From Daphnia pulex (Eukaryota > Arthropoda > Branchiopoda > Diplostraca > Daphniidae), in assembly GCF_021134715.1 (NCBI RefSeq), contig NC_060024.1:10106001-10170000 (forward strand): DNA of 64,000 nucleotides, in the 5' to 3' direction. Below the pieces are notes generated by a model. That model searched no databases. It saw only the letters and a program-made list of their open reading frames with translations, and was not told the DNA's origin. The position numbers were made by a program, and so were the translations under genes. Positions 22,202 through 35,500 of the stretch are shown piece by piece; positions within the stretch are counted from its first letter, which is position 1, and each line of letters starts with the position of its first letter.

Positions 22202-23961
22202 TAATTCATCTCCATTTTAAAAATTTATCAGTCTTGAATTTCAACAACCTCTCTTCAATTTCAACTATGGAAGGACGGCGAACGATTAAACTGAAACGAA
22301 AATCGAAATTTCATTACAAATCAATAATAAAATGAAACCTTTCAACAAGTATTACCTCAACGCCGGTACAAGAAGCTAAAGATGTCATATCGACGAAATG
22401 TAGCGGATAAAATGATGCTATGGTTATCAGCCAACATTGACTATTTTCACCAACTGTTCAACACAGCATGAACACAAGCTTAGGCAAATAACACACGGAC
22501 ACAGTGTGATGATGAAACTTGAACTGCTAATCTGCACAAACTCCATTCTAGTACATCTGCCAACTGATAAATGACTGAAACCAGCACACTACAGCACACC
22601 ATGAAATCCTACACAGCAAAAGAGCATTAATGAACCAATAACATGTTGAAACATGAAAATAAGATACTAATAATAAAATTTACCAAATGAAGCAGAAGAT
22701 TGAAGTGATATTTGACTTAAGCTTACATAAAGTAAATGGTTTACACTTAATAGTAAAGTCAGTGATTTACTTAAAATTGAACTCAAATGAGAGAAAAACC
22801 AATCAAGAAAATGATCAACAATCACCTCATGAATGCTTCATTTCAAGTTTTAAATAATGACAGGAATTTCTACTCTGTTTGATAAAATAAATTACAACTC
22901 TTTACAAGAACTTTACACACAAGCAGGACAAGCTGTCTTAAAAGGAAGCACGAAATATCATGTCTCTTGTCACATCAAGAAAATAATGCTAAGCTGCTTA
23001 CCCACTTAATTTATAAAAAAATATCATTACCAGGTTATTACCATTTCAGATTTCCTGATTTCATCACATTATGGTCTTGCAATATAGTAGAGACCCTCTC
23101 ATAGCCGCATCTTCATGACACAGCAGCGACCACGTGCAGAAAGGCAAGATCTTCGACATGCTTTTACAAAATAAGGATAAGTATAAGAAAATGCACTTTT
23201 CGAAAAGCAAAAACTCTTACGATTCACTTACTTGCTTTGGAGTTGTTTACTTTCGTTTCAGCTTGGTCGAATGGCGTGGGAACACTTCAATCGTTTTAAA
23301 TGTATAAGCGACAAACACCACCAGCAACACATTCCCGTCCGCTGTCTCAAGAGCAAATGGAAGAATCTCGTCACTCACTCAAGAGCAGACACTCCGCCAC
23401 CTGGTGGACAGAATTTTACACACTTAGTGAAAAGCGACAGATTTAAGATTTCTCAATCTTAGCAGAAACGAACGACTGAATGGCCCATACTTAAATGAAC
23501 GAACGATCGGTACCAGAGTCTGCATTCAACAGCTCACCATCTGAGTCTGATAACACCAACTGGCAACACCAAATCCATTTGCACAATAGACTGCCACAAA
23601 GAGGCTTAGACAAGAGGCTGTAATGCTACTAGGGGAAAAAACTCAATTATTATCAGAAAATAAATTCACTCAATAAAGTCACTCATGTGTGACATAAACA
23701 AAATGACAGAAGCATAGTTAAACTAAGCCATCCCTAAAAATTACTTTTACATTACAAAGAAATTAACAACTGGCACTTTTAACTGAAAAGTGAACAGATG
23801 TAAAGCAACAAGCTAAACAAGTAGACATCAACAAAGTTAATGAGTAGCCTTACTGTAAAAAAAAAGTTTATCAAAATACTTACTTTAATCTGTTAAGAGG
23901 TGTTACTGAATGTGACGAAAGCTACAACCCATACAAGTTGCAAGCCTGCAATGGGAACACC

Positions 23962-24018
23962 TTTTGCCAGCTGGCTGCAAAACATCCATGTGCGCACAAA
24001 ACTAAAATGAAGAAGCTC
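23962..24018 (-). repeat. diverged repeat unit A, copy 3 (inverted)
   Basis: The minus strand reads GCTTCTTCATTTTAG, then GCACATGGATGTTTTGCAGC and CAGCTGG. This aligns with copies 1 and 2 on the + strand. It lies upstream, in minus orientation, of unit B copy 3, repeating the A-then-B order seen on the + strand. Confidence 0.4.
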
Positions 24019-26598
24019 AGACTTCACCAGCCTGTCAATAGAAAAATAAAAACTCAATTACAATCAGAAACAAACCATCAGATAACTAAATGTTTAATAA
24101 AAATTGATCAATGAAATTACTTTAACTGTTCTAAAGCATTTCAGTATAGTACGAAACGTACAGCTGGTACATGCAGCACAGCCAAAGAGACGACATTTTG
24201 GGAAAATGTACAGCGTTTTCAGGCCACGTGTTTAGATAGAATTGCCAAGTATAAGTTGAAGGCTGTAGCATGCCTGTAATTTCGCCACACAACAAATTTA
24301 CAACAATTAATGACTTTAGATTTAAAGAATACAAGCATGATACAATTGGAATCACCTTTTAATATCAGGAAAGTTTTACATTCTCAAACAATGTCTTGAA
24401 AAGTAATGGCGGAGTCATCTCTTCTCTGATAATCACAGCTCCAGCACTGGATACAAACTCACACTCACAAGTTAGAAGTCACAATGTGAAAACCAGCAGA
24501 AGTCGTATACAACTAGCGCCACTGGTGACCTGAAGTGAAGTTCTCCCTTGCCAAGTTGCAATAAAAAAATCATTATTTTTCTAGATTAATTATTAAAAAA
24601 AAAAATTAATTATGATTAACCAATAACCATATAATAATGATAAGCATAAACCCTTAAAAAAGCCTAAAAAAACATCTAAACTTTATTACTTTGATATGGA
24701 ATTTCTGTCTGTTAAAGTCGTATCGTTAATTGGGAAAAGGTATTCTTAGTCTTAACAGCCTTAGTAAATTAGTTGTGTTTTTCAAAACAATTGCTTACAA
24801 TTTTTCCTTTGATTCCGCTTGAACGAACGAGGAATTTTCAGTCTTGAAGCAGCCTACTTCTAAGTGGTCGCGTGGTCGCGGGAAAGGTTAAGGTATTCAA
24901 ACAAGACCGATTAGGCCTGTCCGAAATGCGCGACTTTAAGCACGTAGTCCATATTTTTAAGTCACATTATGAACTATAGTTATGAACTATAGTAGAATAT
25001 AACTAATTGGATCGATTATGCATAATAAGACTATAAATATCTCACCTTTAAGAAGCGCCTGAATGCTGGAGTGTATGTTAATGTGGAATTACCCAGCCGT
25101 AATAATATGCAGCGAGTCAAATTTTCTCGCCCTCTTCCACTCTCCATAGATATTTATATCTTCAAACATGTGAAGTAATAAGTACCGTATTTATGAGTAT
25201 GTACATTGCAAATGACGTTATGCCAAAGCGACGTCAAGTGATCTATATACTCCACTTGCGCATCGGAGTGCTTGAAACCGGCGTTAAATTTCGTTACGAT
25301 TCTAATTTCTCCAACCTTGTTTAAATAAGGGAAACGAGTCAAAAGCTTTAGGTTAAACAGCGAATGCCTTTCATATGTATTCATCGTTTGGTTCACGTTA
25401 GTCATTTTCTTTTCTCGAGATTTTTGTGGCGTTTGGTTTCTCTGGATTTTTGTCTTTTATTATACACAATGCACGACAAAGAACTTTTTGTCTTCATCTA
25501 GACCCAGTCAAACGGATGATATCAATATATATATACACACATATATCTCCATTATCCTTTGAGTTGAATTCATTTCCAACTGGGTTTAAATGTAGTGCAG
25601 TAGTATAATTTAGCGGCACACTATACTACATACGGGGACATCATTTGGTTATGGAAAATGGAGAAGTTGCGGGATGAATTCATTATATGGCTCTTGCTTG
25701 CTGTCACTGAGCGAGAGAGCAATTCGAAGAAAGGGGAAACAAAAGCCTGTCGAGAGGAAAAAGGAACTGGAAAAGTCCACGAAATCATGAAGGAAATAAG
25801 AAGAGTGCTGGGGAGATTGTCTTTTGAAATGGAGAAAGACCGTTGGAACTTTTATCTTGTCGTTTGCCGTGATGAGGTCAATCAAAAATACACACACACA
25901 CACACACATAATGTAAACCGAGGAATATTTTACGTGTCACAGTTTACATCCGTGAAAGGTTTTTTGGGCTTTTCTTATTTTTTCTTTTCTTCTTCTTCAG
26001 ACAGAGCGAATATAAATTACAATAGAAAAAGGATTACAAACGGCATCATTTACATACAGCATAATAATATCATAATCTATGAATGATTTCACCGATTCAG
26101 TGTTGCGCGAGCGAGCAAAAATTGAGCCGAAAAAAGCAAAAAAGAAAAAATAATAAAAGAAAATGTTTCTTGTCACTTTTGATGTTGATTGCACCCCCAA
26201 ACGGGACGGACACACCTCGGCGCCTAACTCAAAGACAATCAGTGTGTGCGTGCGTTGTTGGTGATGTAGACGACTAAAGATATTTGGTTTAAACATTCTT
26301 ACATTGTAACAGACTTGTCGCGTATTATATGTTGTATATATATAAATATATAAAAGAACAGCAGATTCTTGGTTCGCTTAGATTGATGACCGCCAACACA
26401 TTTTGTTTTTTGTTTTGGTTTGGTTTGTTTAAGGAGAATAGTTGTCATACGCAGTTATAGCATGTGCTGGGGTGTGAGAGTTGATGTGGAGAAGGAATAT
26501 TGGCCCAACCCCCGGCCGACGTTTAATAAGAAGTGTATGGCCGGATCGCATCGTCTGAGAGCAACGAACGTTTTTCGCCAATCTGATCAGGATCGTCT
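24019..26598. other. spacer and 3' UTR region of the chloride channel gene
   Basis: No supported protein gene. A duplicated TATGAACTATAGT word lies at about 24970-24995, and a (CA)n microsatellite at 25891-25908. The part below 26598 belongs to the 3' UTR of the minus-strand channel gene for an unknown length. A minus-strand AATAAA occurs near 25447, but its use is uncertain. The 142-codon frame at 25658-26086 ends in microsatellite sequence and looks fortuitous. Confidence 0.4.
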
Positions 26599-29500
26599 TC
26601 AGTCGTCCTCGTTCTCGAAAAACAGGTACGTCCCCCAATAAGCGAAGTTGAAGAGAGCGAAGACCACGGGGAAAATGATGCGAGACATGACGTCAATGCG
26701 CTTGGAACGGGATGGAAACTATTTGAAAAAGAAAATAGGGGAAAAATATATGAGAAATGAGAAACCATGTCTGCCTAAGAGGCAGTATATTAACGATATT
26801 TTTCATTCAAGTGCACCAGGACTCAAGATTGAAACTTGTATGGACGAAATATGAAGTTGTGGCAAAGCCGAGCCCGTCCTTACTTTAGAGATCCACGACC
26901 TCCAGCAACTGCTGCTGTGATGGTGGCCGCTACCAGCGGCCAAATGGAACTCGTAGCGTTTGTCTATAGCCATCGGGCACTCACCTCGTAGGCGAGGTAG
27001 GGGTTTCTATAAATAAATATCAAATTTAAAAAAATATAATTGGCTGAACTTTGAAAAATCTTGTCGTCGTCGTCCTAATTATTTACCATGTACGCAAATG
27101 TTGTGATCCCGTCGTCCAGACGATTATCGCTGACTTGTTGGGCTTGTGCCTGGGCTTGAGCGGCGGCTTCGAAAGCCGCTTGGCGCTCTCGTTCGCGCTC
27201 CATTTCCCACTGGCGTCTCTGTTTCTTCAGTTTCTCCCGGTGGGCATCTGATCGTGAAGCGTAATTCACCAGGGCGAACTCCAGTAGGGCCCCAAAGACG
27301 AACGTCAGGCAAACACCAGTCCAGACGTCAATGGCCTGAATCCCGATTTCAAATGGATCATTAACTTTTCGCCCTTTCCGGCCATACCCCCTCCACTTCC
27401 AAAAAATAAAGGGGGGGATATTCACGTAATAGCCGCTGCGCTCCCGTTGCATTTCTCTTACAAGCTATTGACTTGGCTGAGTAGTCGACTGGGCCTGTGG
27501 CATGTCGACAAGTAAATCAACTTCTTTGTTGATCATATACCTTAGTGTAGGAGACGGGCGGCAGTGAGTTGTTGATGCCAGTAGTCTGAGTGGCCATGGT
27601 CAGCAGAGTGGTGACCCCGAGCGAGACGCGAGCCGGAACGGCGTTGGCGTCCAGCCAAAACGAAACCCACGAGACGATGACCAACATGCAGCAGGGAATG
27701 TAGATCTGGATCAGGTAGTAGGAGAACTCGCGTTTGAACATCAAGTTCACTTTCAGGCACGAATACGCTCCTATAGGGAACAGAACAGAACAGATCAGAT
27801 CAACAATCAAATGGATGAATGAATTGCGGCAACATTTTGATGATTTTGGCGATTGTTTTCAGTTATCCGACTCTTTTGTTTCCCGGTATTTTATTCCGTT
27901 AGAGACGCTCGCCATTTTAATTAGGGGCACACGTGGAGGAAGCTAATCAGAATATAATTGGATTGCTTCTTTTTACGGCGCGACGTAAAAGAGTTTTCAA
28001 TTCTTGGATATATAGCAAAGTTGGCACGACGCCATTATCGCCAACGATAGACGAATCACATTATTATTAGATAGCACGCTCTGTGTAGTATATGTTTAAC
28101 AGGAAAACACACTGCACCGGAAGGTTGCTGACGCTTGTTAACGAAGTTACCCCCCAAACTGATCACGTTCAAAAACATCTTCGATGAACTACAGCAGTCG
28201 GGATTAATAATTCAATTGCCATTAACCGTTTCTCCGCGCGCGATCGATTACTTTTTTCCCTATAAACACAAGAGTCTCAGACACATATTATTTCCCTCAC
28301 GTTTTTCATCTTATTCATTTCGGAATTTCCGTCAATCATATTTGTTTTTTCTCTCTTTCTTCTTGCGACGGAGAAACAACGTTGAAAGACTCGCCGTGTA
28401 TACACGAGCGCTTATCTGTAAAAGAGCAGCAGCTCGACGTTTTTTAAAAAAAGAAAACAAACATATAAGAGACAAAGATTGGACTGGCGGAGAATGACAG
28501 CTTTCCGAAACGGCCTCAGAGCTCTTTCTCTCTATACTTTTTATCCGTCTCCCTTTTTTCACATATTGTTCCTTTCTTTCCCCTCTCCCCACTTCCATAT
28601 CTTTTCCCACATTTCTCAAGAATCCCAGCAGTGAAGCATTCAGTTGAAAATGCGTGTATAGTAGGGCACACAGTCAAAAAAAGCTTTTCACAGAACGTCT
28701 TGGAGATGTCTATTTCGCCAGCAGATGCTTGCGGGAAATGTTTAAATGCTGATGCATTTGTATCTAACGCAGGCCGGGCTTTTAGCAGTATATATAAGAA
28801 AGTAGTTTCATATTCTCCGGCACGGAGCCAACACATGTTCGTATCATTTGACTCTTTTTCCCATTTTATCTACCGACTCCACCAAAGAAATCGATATTGG
28901 AAAAGAATATGGAATTCAATTGATATCTAGACGTCTAATAACCGTTGGGGACTGTTTTTGACACGCGCTTTTACCTGTGTTGGTAACACTGTGGCAGTAA
29001 TCAGCTTCGTAGCGCTCGAGCATGAACCGAGGCAGATGCATGTTCTTGGCCACTTGTACAGGATCACCTTTCCTCCATTGGAAAACCAAATCTTCCGTGG
29101 TCCAACCGTCTGCAAGTGAACAAAAGAAATCTCAATCAAGATATGTGTCACAAGATGGATGATATCGTTGTCAAAGCAATCGTGATGACAGTATCACTTA
29201 CAAGAGATCATGAGCAGAGAGCACATTTGCCGATCGAGTGGGTACAGCTTGAGGTTCATCGGGCATGAGAGTGTCAAAGAAATCCTAGACGAATAACATG
29301 AAAAGAAACCGATTGAAAATAAAATGAGATTCATTGACATCATGCCTATTCAGCGCCTGGATATTCAATCGGGGAAAAACAGTTTCAATGAACCCAATGC
29401 CCCTCACAAAAAAGAAATCGACGTACGACGGAAATAAAAAGAGAAAATATTATTCCGCACGACGGCAAACATCATCAGGTAGGTGGTTATTTCTGAAGAG

Positions 29501-32500
29501 CCACTCTGTTGTGAGGCGCCACATTGTATGGAACTGTACAAGTTGACTGACAGTTTCTAGTCTGCATTATATTATACCTGATGCTGTAAAGGACGTTTCC
29601 ATTGGGAAAGATGCGAACGTAGACGTTGGGCACGATGATGTTGTGAAAATGTCCTTCTCGCTCGTTGGAGAAGAAGAGATCGGGCATCCAGACCTTGTCG
29701 GGATCCGTCAGTGTCAGGTACTTTAATTTACCTGCAATATTGAAACAGTCAGTGTGTCTGTGTGTATAGACAGAGAGTCTCGCTTTCCAGGGAGGGTTAT
29801 CCAGCTAGCAGTGAGTAAATATGTATGGATGTTTACAATATACAGCGCTGGCTGGGAACTCTATTACTGTGCCCCGAAAGGGAGTAGTACCCGAGAGAGA
29901 TCCTACAGACGGAGGGGGGGTGTAGAAAGGAGGGGGGGAGCCTGGCCGGGGTAAAAAAAGAGAAAAGGAGTGAATGCGTAGGCAGAGATGGATGCGAGGA
30001 AACATTGATTCCCTGAAAGCAGTCGAAGCAGTACTATAGTAGCACGGATGCTTAGGAATTGTCTACTTTTTTGTTCCGCTCCTTTTCTTCTCCCTCCCAA
30101 TCCCAGTCTTGTTCTTCTACTTGCCCCGGCTGTTGTGCGTTCCTTTTCCGGCTGTTGACGTACGCGAATATCCCCCTCACCCATTTGCAGATGACGTCGT
30201 GCAAGATTTATACAGTCAACGTTTAGATTGGGGGGTGATAGCGGATGAATTCGCGGAAAATGTAATCACCAATATGGAGGAGGAGAGAAAAGCACCAAAT
30301 GCAATGCACTCGGAAGAAGAAGAAGAAGGGGAACCACCACCATGATTCCTAGATTGAAGAACAAGAAGGAGTTGCTGCTGCTGCGCTGGATGTTGTTGTT
30401 GTTGTTGTTGCTGTGTATGCTATCTCCGGTTTGGTGAACAATGCGCGAGGAGAAGACGCGCTTCCTTAAGACTTTGGGGACTCGCCCGTCGTTTGAATAT
30501 TTCAAGGAAAGTTATTCAAACTTCCAAATTGTTGCGGCATTGTTGATCATGGAGCAGCTAGCCAATCTCTCCAATCTTGACTCCCCCCTCATATACCCCC
30601 GCTCGCTCTATTTCTCCTGCCTTGTACAACTCCCAAACTTGCCCAAGTTTAACTTTCCCCTTCTCTCTCTCTGTATTTGTAAGAAAAATAACTCAAGGCT
30701 CCAGTCCTATATACTGCATTAATAATAAGCCGAATAAGTTTACGAAATATATAGTTATCAGGTGCTGCTGCCGTGTACATCTCTAGGAGGCAGCCGGGAA
30801 GTTTTCTGTTCTACAAACCGAGATGATTTCGAATGGGGGGGCGAGGCCAAACTCACCTCTGAAATCGTCGAACTTGAGGCGCTCATCCAGCCATTCCTCC
30901 CTGAAGGTGATGGTGGTGCTGTACTCCTGTCAAAAGAAGAGAGAAAAGAGAAAGACATTTCAAAGTTAATGTTGCACGCGTAATGGGCTAAACTTGGCGC
31001 AGAAATGATTAGACGCTGCCGCTGCCGAGCACCAGTAATGAAAGGAGGTTTTGTGTTGTGTGTGTTGCCATGAGATGTGGATTGAGCCTACACATACACA
31101 CGTCGTCTCCCGCGGCTCCTTCAACTTCTACCGTCTCCCGACCAACAGCCTCGCAACCCGCAGTCTGACAAGTTGGGGCAAACAACATATGATGACGTCG
31201 GAGAAACCCAGCAGCAGACCGTCATCTTTCATCAACACCGACAGTTTACTACCTCTTGCGCCAGCAGAGCCAGTGCTCAGCTACAACACACGAAAAAAGG
31301 ACTGGAGAGAGAGAACTCTGCGAGCGGGGCTTTTCTTTGGCCGATGAAAAGAGTTGTCTAGCCTACAACACACTATTGGCCGAAAAGATTTCTTCTTAAC
31401 CTACTACATCTCGCCAAATAGCAAAAATTGAAAGAAAAAATAAAGAATGATGGAGAAAGCAAGTCCTTTCTGCCCACGTTTTCTGTGAGCTCGAGGTGAA
31501 CGATCCAGCCAGTCATCCATCTATGGCTGGTAAATATATATCTAAATGTATATGCATGCGAGTCGCTTGTTCAAACAGGAGCAAAAGTCCGTTTTGAAGG
31601 GTGATTTGAGGCAGCGGCTGCGTTGGACATTTGGAGAAAAAACGGGCTGGTGGAAGAGCGGAAGAGATTGAAAGCCGTCGCTAGACGTGGGGGTTCTCTT
31701 ATTTTGATAAAGACGGATGAAAGGGGTGACGAATAAAGAAGAAGAAAAAAGTATCTCTAGCTGGACGGACTAAGTAAGCGCGGGCGTTGCAGAGTGGGCA
31801 AACACGGCGGCGGTCCATTTCTATTACTCGCGCGGAGCGTGCGGATAGCGACTTATTCCGAATAAGGGGGGAGAGAAAAGAAAGGGAGAACCGTAGTCGT
31901 CGTCCATCCGCCATCTATATATAACAGGGCGGAGGAGCGCGAGGGTCATTGAACATGGGGGCAATCTTGAAGATGAACCATCGCCGTCCTTCTTCTTCAT
32001 CTTCTCTCCCTTTGGTAAATAAATGTGACCGACCCCAAGTCATCACGCACAGTACATATATACACACTCACCCACCCAGTCCGAGACCGGGTGTGTGACT
32101 TTGACACACACTGCATGTCCGACACAGAAGAAAAGAAAAGAAAAAAAAATCTAAAGGCCAGAAAAGAACCGACGGTGCAATCCAATTATGATGGACGGGA
32201 GAAAAGAAGAAGAAGAAAACAGTGGGTAAGAGCATGGGGCAGAGTTTGCTGCTCCTGCCGGGGACTTGCTGACTGTCTATACTCCTGTCAGAAATAAAGG
32301 CGGATGTAGTACTATAGGAAGGGGGAAAAAAGAAAAATGCTAGTTCGAAAAGTGGGTTATCTCGCTTGGGCATTCAGTTCGGGTTGCACAGCTGGGCGAA
32401 TGATCGAGCTTCTTTCTGGAATATACCGCAGCGTGAACGAGCGGCCACTTTATACCGTAGCGAAACCGGGCGGGAGGGGCAAAGGCCAGCAGCCAGAAAA

Positions 32501-35500
32501 GGGCGATCTGCTCTCACGTACTTGCCCACTGTCCGTGTACACGTATAGACGGATACAGTAGCGATACTCTTGAGGTATAGGCTATAAAAGACACAAGAAC
32601 CAAAAAAAAAAGATCCAACACAACTTTACAGAGCGCTCGGAAATGGACGACCCGCGGTTCGAGACGTTATTAACAGGCCCGGTCTGTTGGGAACGGCCCA
32701 GAAAAAAGATAACAGCTTCCAATCCTCCTTTGTCAGGCTATATAAGTATGCCGGACTTGTTCGCTCTGCGTATATTGTTATAGTACAGGTCGGGATGAAT
32801 ATTTTGTCCGTGATCCCCCTACAAACAACAAAAATAAGAATGAGGCCAGCGCTATAACTTTTGACCAGTCCCTGTAGTACATTTCTCCGAGAAAATGTTA
32901 TGATGGAGGGGGGAAAGTATTTATAACTTCGATCGAATTATCAAGACATCTGGCGAGAGTCCTGCCATGTTCACTGTCTTGTCACCGTTCACCAAATGAA
33001 AATGCTGACGCGTTGACAGACCCGCCGAATAATTGAATTTAAAAAAATAAAAAAATAAATAAATAAAAGTGACGAGTATAAAGCACGCTCTCTTTAGTTT
33101 AATCGTTTTAAACTTAAACTTTGGAGTTTGCAGATCTCTGTGCGGAATCTACACTCACCGTGTGAGAGATATGTACCTTTCATGTAGACTATCCTATTTC
33201 ACTTTCTCTCTCTCTCTCCATTCAGCTTCGCTCTCTCAGTTCGTAGAATCCTAATCGCCGGAGCTATTATATATGTGCTGGATAGTTTGCTGCTGTTGCT
33301 GGCCCCAGCCACACACAGTATATAATACAACACACACTTCCTGACCGCTCTCTATAGATCCAACTCGTCTTTTGTTTCACTGTCACCTTGTATATTTATC
33401 TTGAATGATATGCTCTGCGGGTGAACTTGAGTGCTTGCTATGACGCAAGTCTGCACGGGATCTGCCCCCCCCCCTCCCCTCAAGGCTAAAGAGATCCAGT
33501 TACCACAGTCACTACTGACTGTATATACTCGTCAAGGTTAGTTTGCCCGTTCCAGGGATAAATGAATTGTCAATTCAAGATGGGCATCTAGCTCAGTTCA
33601 TTTAGGTTAGTAACGTTAGATAAAGCTTCCTGGTAGCTTGTGCGCCAGATGGGGACCTTGGATACTCGATCGTCCGAGTTGAGACTCGGGCCGGAATCGC
33701 TACTGTCTCCATGGGGGGGAACCCGAATAAAGCCCAAACGAGATCTCCTGGAAAAACACATAAGTGAAAGCCTCCTTTCGACATCCCTCTGGCGGCATCC
33801 AGCAGATTGGATGCGATGGATCAAGCTTCTATTTCCAGACGTCGCAAGGGGTCACCAAGAACGTCACGTCTGGCATCGTCCATCAAACAGAAGGCGTATC
33901 AAACCCGACCAAACAAAACAGAGTTTATATATATTATCGACGAAAGCTGTGCGACGATACACAAGTGTCTCTGGCCAGGATCGGACTTGAATTCACTGGC
34001 GAATCAACTGCGTAAGTCGTTGACACCCACCGCCGTTTTCCGAGCATGTCAATAATTCAGCAGGATCTTGTTATCAAATAATGGCGCATCTAATGGACGC
34101 TATACGTCACGACTGGAAAGAGAGAGGATCGTCTATAGCCACCCGGGACTTGAATGACTATGGATCCGGCGCTTCTGGCTTTATATACAGGTGCGCGTTA
34201 AATAGTTCAGACACAAGTGGGAAACTTTCCTAAAGCTCAGATTCGGAAACTTGGAGAAAAAAGTCAAAAAGTTCCGACGAATCTCTACTTCGCTGCTGCT
34301 GCGCTCCCGCGTCTCAACCCACCCATGTCAAAGCTATAAATAAATGATCGATTTTTTTGGGGGGCCGTGCGGGAGCGGAGGATAAATGAACCAATAAGAG
34401 GATCGTCGTCATCGTCTCTTAGTGCTCAAGTTTGTCTTGTTGATCTCTAATCTTCCCGACTTCTTTTTGTCTACTTTTCCCGTCGGCCTCCCTTTTTTCC
34501 TGCTGTGCGGTTGATTCAGTTTGCAGCTATTCCTGGCTATGCCAGGATCGGGATTCTTATATGCTCTCGTCGCGCCGTGGAATTCAATTGACTTCGACAA
34601 AAGCTCGGGGTCGATCGTCTTTTTTATTTTTCGAAATCCAACAACTTCCGACAGCCGAGTTCTTTCCTCTCTCTCTCAATTCTTTTGATATCTCCGATTA
34701 TGACGGCACGAAAACAATAGGAAAAGATCAAAAAGGGAGGGGGAAACTGCTCCGACCGAAATAAAACAAAAAAGTCCTGATAGATATATTTCTCGGCGTG
34801 ATCCTGTTACGGGGGAAAAGACAAAGCGAGAGGTTGGTATGTGTCGAGTGGCCCAAGTTTCTCTCTCTCTCTAGAGTATCAAAAGGTCTACATGGCCCGT
34901 CGAGGAGAAAGGAAGAGGTGGGCGTTGGCGAGTTTCTATTTTCTTCTTTTCCAGCTCTCCTGTTTGTTTCTCTCCCATTGCGAGATATGTACTTTATCTT
35001 GCGGGAGAAGAAATAAGAGAGAGAAAAGGAATCCCCCCTGGACGAACCCCCCCCTCAGTCTTTTTTTCGGTCGTAAATCGAACATCACGCGTTGCCTATT
35101 TGGCTCCTCCTTTCCTATTACTCCTCCTTTTTTTAGATTGTCTCTCGACAGTTGGCGTGAATCTTCTATGTGTGTCTTGTGCCATTTCGGCGTCAAATCG
35201 TTTCCATCCGTCCCTGTTGATTTTTTGTTTCACTCCCCCTTCTTGTTAACCACCCCCCAAGTCATTTCAATTTCTTTTTTCTTTTCTAGACGAGCCACTT
35301 TTGACGATTTTTCTATCTTCGACTGTAAATCCTCTCGATTGAACACAACTGTCGACAGTGTTACCAGACGTTTTAAACTATGAAAAATAACGGCGGCCAA
35401 TTTCCGAGGAATTAACCGATTTTATCGTGTCGATTCCATTTGGCAAAAATACTATAGACAGTCGGCTGTTGCTAGTCTATGCAACTAATATTGAAAAGTG

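Noticed and set aside
25658..26086. 142-codon + strand frame
   Set aside because: Runs into a (CA)n microsatellite giving Thr-His repeats; no domain or splice signals.
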